From the IMG/VR virus record IMGVR_UViG_3300046327_000057, positions 1 to 25,036 of that record: a stretch of 25,036 nucleotides of DNA. One strand, written 5' to 3'. Made by a program: the position numbers and the translations under genes. Positions 21,309-25,036 of this stretch are shown piece by piece (the stretch's first letter is position 1; every line of letters starts with the position of its first letter). Origin of the DNA: a virus. The notes under the pieces are model-generated. The model had not been told where the DNA came from. It worked only from the letters and a program-made list of their open reading frames with translations, and did not search any database.

Positions 21309-24300
21309 TAAATTACCTTCCTTAGAGTCAGAGATTGTGACAATGACTCGCCATATGAGAATTCTTGAGATATTACCCAGTATTCTTGATTTGTAACATC
21401 AAATGCATCAAGAGATGTAATTCTAATTCTATCACCCAATTGAATTTTTGGTACACACATTGTATCAATTGTCATAATTGGCACAGGATCGCTTACTTTA
21501 TCAATAATAAATTTAGCTAGCTTTTGTGCATGGTCTTCTGATGTTATATATGGGCTTTCAATCGTCAATTCTTTAAGACCGTATTTTCTTACATTCTCAG
21601 AAAGAGATTCTTTTTTCTCTGTAACTTGAGCAGTATTCTGAACAGATATTACAGGAATACCATAAATTGCAAAACCAGAAACAATGTTTGATCTTGGGTC
21701 TTCGCCTTGCAAGTAAACATGTGTATCATATGCGACATTAGCAGAGGCAGAAACAATAACTCTTGCAGTGTATGGGTTTGTCTCAAATTTTAAAACATCA
21801 ATAGTATTTGGCTCATCACTAATAATTCCGGTTGCAATCGGGGATAGTACTGTGACAGCAGGCTTTTTGTCGTATGTAACTTCATAATATCTAGCCTCTC
21901 TAATCTTTGTATTAACAGCGACCTCATTAAGAACAGGGGTTCCAAATTTTCCTCTTTCGATATTCAAGAAAAAGTTTTCTGTTTTGGATCCGTATCTAAC
22001 GATTTCAGTCTGAGTAACGCCATTAGATTCTTTGCTGAAAGCTAAGAACCCAACATTTGCAAATACAGGATTCGTTGTTGTTGACACTTCAAATCCAGTT
22101 GTTTCAGTTAGCACCTCTGTTTTCAATCTGACAACGCCAAGTGATACACCGTCATCTGCAGTCCACAATGTTTCTGACTGATCTGAGAGTTTTGAAACAG
22201 TTGAGATTTTTACAACAACCTTGTTTGTCTGAAGTTGGACATCTAAGCTTGAGTCAAGGATGTTTGTAGTATCGCTAAAATCATACTGATTTACAGCATG
22301 TTGGTTAATTGATGATTCAAAGAATCTGTTGTAGTGCTCATACCTACCATAACCTTCTTCATCAATATAAAATCTACCAAGATCCGCAAGAGTAATCTCA
22401 TCAATTGCCCCTCTTAAATGCTCTTGCTCAGAGTATAAATAAGGGAATACTGCAATATATGTAACCTGCGATGAAATATATCTATCTGTAATCTCATCTG
22501 CCGTAAGACATTGCTTATATATTGCAAATTCATCAATAATGAATTCTCTATCAGTTGAGGGGGAAACTTCACTTCCTGCTGTGAATTTAGCCCCTCTTCC
22601 TCCGATTGTTATATCAGATTCATTAAGAACAACAGACCCATTTATTGTATCAGTATCTTTTAACTCTCCATTTATATAGTAAGATAAAAGTTTTGTTGAA
22701 GCTTTGTATGTTAAAGCAATGTGATAAAACTCTGATTGAAGAAGGTCGGTATCATCAGATACAGAGGCAGTTGTCGTAGTTGGGCCAGTTGTTTTAATCT
22801 TAAATCCATGACTTGAAACATTGTTGTAATAAAACTCAAATCCGTGCGATGGATTTGAATTGGCCCATGATGAAATATATTCGCCATCTCCAATGTCAAA
22901 ATGACCATTATTAAATTTAGCAACAAATTCAAGCGTAAAATCCTCTTCTGTCACTGCAATAGATGAATGGTTTGGGATTCTAATATAAGCGTCATCAATA
23001 AGAAGAATGCCTTTATTATTATCATCAGACTCAATTATTGACGAATAATTTAATGCAGCATTAGGATGTATATATCCATCATTCTGATGGTGATTTTCCA
23101 ATATGTCATATACTGAATAAGAACTTGGAACAATCCCTGTTAGATTCCTAGAACCCAGCCCATCTCTTGCAACAACAGAGCGAAGCTGGCTTGCGGGAAT
23201 GAGAGCTTTTGTTGATGAGATGTAAGAATGTAAACTCATTGAGAAGTTAGCATCGCCATAACCATGAAAGAATTCAATTCTTATTTTATATGGGGTGCCA
23301 GCGATTAAAGAAACAGGGTTTGAAATAAGTGAAATAGAACTATTTTCTTCACTTGAGCCAACTAAAAATAAATCATCAAGGTATAGGCGACCTCCACCAT
23401 TTGAAATATCAACAATGATATTTTGAAATCCGGTAGTTGTTGGAAAATAATAGCCATCTACAACCCCATTAAAGTATTTTGTGTATGTAACAGAGTCAGC
23501 AACTCCAACAAAAGTATAATTTACCAAATTTAAACCAGCAGATGCTGAAATATCTGGAGAGCTGGCTGTTTTGTCAGGGGCTGCGTAAGCATTAATGCCC
23601 TTTATTCGATCTTCTACTGATAAGTTTTTTTCCAAGACATCGGCCTTGATAGTCTTGTAAGTTAATTCTTTTCCTTCTCTCATACCCCAAAAACGGCATC
23701 TCAAACCGGGGGCAAGAGTCGTAAGATTTCCATTTTTATCAATTGAGTCTTCGCTAAAAGAATATCTTGCAACGCCTCCAAGTTGAGAAATACCTCGGCT
23801 GTACGGAAGAACTTGTTTAAAATTTCCTTTTGGAAAGTTTCTTCTCATAAGGAGATTATTAACAGCCTCACTTACAGTCTTGCTCTCAAGCAAGAACCCA
23901 TTTGTAAGTTTCTTTTCTGTAAGGTACTTTGACCAGTCGCTTGCTGACACCGATACGGTCATGTCAGAAGTTGAGGATGACCATTCATCCACATAAAACT
24001 CACCCATACTGACATATTCATACGGGTCAAAGGTTACAACTGAGCCAGCAGCATGGGTATTTGCATCTGTTTGACCAATGCCTCTTTCCGTAACGCTTAC
24101 CGTATTTGTAGATGTGACCGCATTGCAAAGAATAACTTCTCTATTCTCTTTATTAGGATTAATTGTAACAATAAAATTATTGTTAACTCCACCTGTAGGG
24201 AATATATCAGAATTATCAACAGTAAAAGAAGAGGCTGAGTTGCTCATGTTTGATCTTAAAACTGTATTAGAAATTACATCATTTGTTTTTTTAATTCTCC

Positions 24301-25036
24301 AGCCTGTTGATACATTAATCTTTAAATCTTTCTTCATATATTTTCCATATGTTGAAGAATTATTAAATATATTCCAATCTTTACCAGTATTATCAAGTTT
24401 TAAAGTTAATTTAGGACTTGATGTTCCGCCAATTGGAAGGTTGCTTTCATGAACATCTCTTGCTCTTGAAATGTTATAGTCAATTACATGATCGGTAATA
24501 TCAACCTCATAAATTGGTGAAATTTCATGAATTCTTGCATAATCTAAACCATTCTTTGTTGAGATTATTGTTATCTCAATTCTTTTTGCAAGAAATGAAG
24601 ATGAAATAGCATTATCGCTATTTAAATAAATATCTTTATAATAATCATCGCCAGTTAATGTAACGGTCTGATCTAAAATATCAACTAGAGAAGCGTTCTT
24701 TACCTTGATTCTAAAAGATTTAACCTGCCCATAGTATTCAGATGTTGTAACTCTAATCTTATTAACTTTTCTTTCTTCAAAAGCAAAAGTAATAACTGGG
24801 GATGAGGCAAACACGCCATTGGCTTGACTTCTTGTTTTAGACCACCATCCAAATTCATAGTCACCGTCAAGTTTGCTATCGGTATCAAGACTTGTAGGCA
24901 TACAATGCCAACTGCCATCAGCAGTAATTATCTTTCCGTTCTTATCAAGAGCATCTGTTACAGCCCAAGTGAAAGATTCTCTTTCATAACCGTTAATCAT
25001 CTGTTGTTCAGCAAAGTAATAACCAACTGAGCCCTC
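21308..25036 (-). CDS. Large multidomain tail protein (discoidin-like, PA14-like, LamG-like), 5' end outside window
   Basis: At least 1230 residues. Numbered from ATG 25000: a galactose-binding (F5/8C-like) beta-sandwich at about 65-165 (VNKIRVTTSEYYGQVKSFRI), then VDITDHVIDYNISRARDV and KLTLKLDNTGKDW, the baseplate/tail-tip style of minor tail proteins; a PA14-like region at about 430-610 (GLRCRFWG, DGYYFPTTTG, GGGRLYLDDLFL, SLIAGTPYKIRIEFFHG); a LamG/concanavalin-like region at about 670-845 (FTLEFVAKF, HIALTYKASTKLLSYYINGE, REFIIDEFAIYKQCLTADEI); and a C-terminal hub-like part ending in the QLGDRIRITSLDAF strand. The frame stays open to the window edge (EGSVGYYFAEQQ before the Met), and ATG 25000 has no Shine-Dalgarno, so the true start is probably upstream. 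Likely tail-tip protein for binding host glycans. Confidence 0.8.
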   Translation of the reverse strand, partial: EGSVGYYFAEQQMINGYERESFTWAVTDALDKNGKIITADGSWHCMPTSLDTDSKLDGDYEFGWWSKTRSQANGVFASSPVITFAFEERKVNKIRVTTSEYYGQVKSFRIKVKNASLVDILDQTVTLTGDDYYKDIYLNSDNAISSSFLAKRIEITIISTKNGLDYARIHEISPIYEVDITDHVIDYNISRARDVHESNLPIGGTSSPKLTLKLDNTGKDWNIFNNSSTYGKYMKKDLKINVSTGWRIKKTNDVISNTVLRSNMSNSASSFTVDNSDIFPTGGVNNNFIVTINPNKENREVILCNAVTSTNTVSVTERGIGQTDANTHAAGSVVTFDPYEYVSMGEFYVDEWSSSTSDMTVSVSASDWSKYLTEKKLTNGFLLESKTVSEAVNNLLMRRNFPKGNFKQVLPYSRGISQLGGVARYSFSEDSIDKNGNLTTLAPGLRCRFWGMREGKELTYKTIKADVLEKNLSVEDRIKGINAYAAPDKTASSPDISASAGLNLVNYTFVGVADSVTYTKYFNGVVDGYYFPTTTGFQNIIVDISNGGGRLYLDDLFLVGSSEENSSISLISNPVSLIAGTPYKIRIEFFHGYGDANFSMSLHSYISSTKALIPASQLRSVVARDGLGSRNLTGIVPSSYSVYDILENHHQNDGYIHPNAALNYSSIIESDDNNKGILLIDDAYIRIPNHSSIAVTEEDFTLEFVAKFNNGHFDIGDGEYISSWANSNPSHGFEFYYNNVSSHGFKIKTTGPTTTTASVSDDTDLLQSEFYHIALTYKASTKLLSYYINGELKDTDTINGSVVLNESDITIGGRGAKFTAGSEVSPSTDREFIIDEFAIYKQCLTADEITDRYISSQVTYIAVFPYLYSEQEHLRGAIDEITLADLGRFYIDEEGYGRYEHYNRFFESSINQHAVNQYDFSDTTNILDSSLDVQLQTNKVVVKISTVSKLSDQSETLWTADDGVSLGVVRLKTEVLTETTGFEVSTTTNPVFANVGFLAFSKESNGVTQTEIVRYGSKTENFFLNIERGKFGTPVLNEVAVNTKIREARYYEVTYDKKPAVTVLSPIATGIISDEPNTIDVLKFETNPYTARVIVSASANVAYDTHVYLQGEDPRSNIVSGFAIYGIPVISVQNTAQVTEKKESLSENVRKYGLKELTIESPYITSEDHAQKLAKFIIDKVSDPVPIMTIDTMCVPKIQLGDRIRITSLDAFDVTNQEYWVISQEFSYGESLSQSLTLRKVI

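Noticed and set aside
24997-25036. Upstream gene ending with TGA overlapping ATG 25000 (ATGA junction)
   Set aside because: A short alternative frame does end there, but it begins with rare codon use, and the tail-protein frame itself stays open with protein-like sequence to the edge, so a longer tail protein is favoured. This remains open.

Overview
This window reads as the interior of a double-stranded DNA tailed-phage genome, with every credible gene on the minus strand, so transcription runs from position 25036 towards 1. The DNA is AT-rich (about 40% G+C by eye). A WhiB-like iron-sulfur regulator (16636-16938) is a family known only from Actinobacteria and their phages. Together with a pyrimidine-dimer-glycosylase-like protein of the type common in Actinobacteria, it points to an actinobacterial host. 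The low G+C would suit a low-G+C actinobacterium, such as the freshwater Nanopelagicales type, but that is inference.

Layout in transcription order. (1) Tail and adsorption module, 25036-19403: a very large tail protein with discoidin-like, PA14-like and LamG-like regions that runs off the right edge; a fibre with a C-terminal S74 self-processing chaperone; and a smaller appendage protein. A free-standing HNH endonuclease (19401-18958) follows. (2) A 41-bp gap with a possible extended -10 promoter opens the early and replication module, 18916-12855: metallophosphoesterase, zinc-ribbon protein, MerR-like protein, two small unknowns, WhiB, DnaB-like helicase, short DnaG-like primase, putative SSB, HAD nucleotidase and, from 12862, a complete C-family DNA polymerase (DnaE). 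(3) A cassette at 9474-5412: three consecutive proteins with methyltransferase folds or fold-like patterns, a RecA-like recombinase, a 40-residue membrane peptide and a GT4-type glycosyltransferase. (4) A DNA repair and DNA modification module, 5364-1: pyrimidine-dimer-glycosylase-like protein, PD-(D/E)XK resolvase-like protein, N6-adenine methyltransferase, C5-cytosine methyltransferase, DpdA (7-deazaguanine insertion into DNA), a small unknown, Cas4-like FeS nuclease, zinc-finger protein, RuvC-like resolvase and a helix-turn-helix protein running off the left edge.

The phage appears to encode its own replisome core (helicase, primase, polymerase, SSB) plus recombination nucleases. It also carries an unusually layered DNA modification set (5mC, 6mA and probable 7-deazaguanine), which would be expected to protect against host restriction. 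Genes are packed almost without gaps. At least seven junctions use the TAATG stop/start overlap, and five use 8-bp overlaps. No gene-free stretch exceeds about 55 bp. No tRNA, CRISPR array, integrase or insertion sequence was seen.
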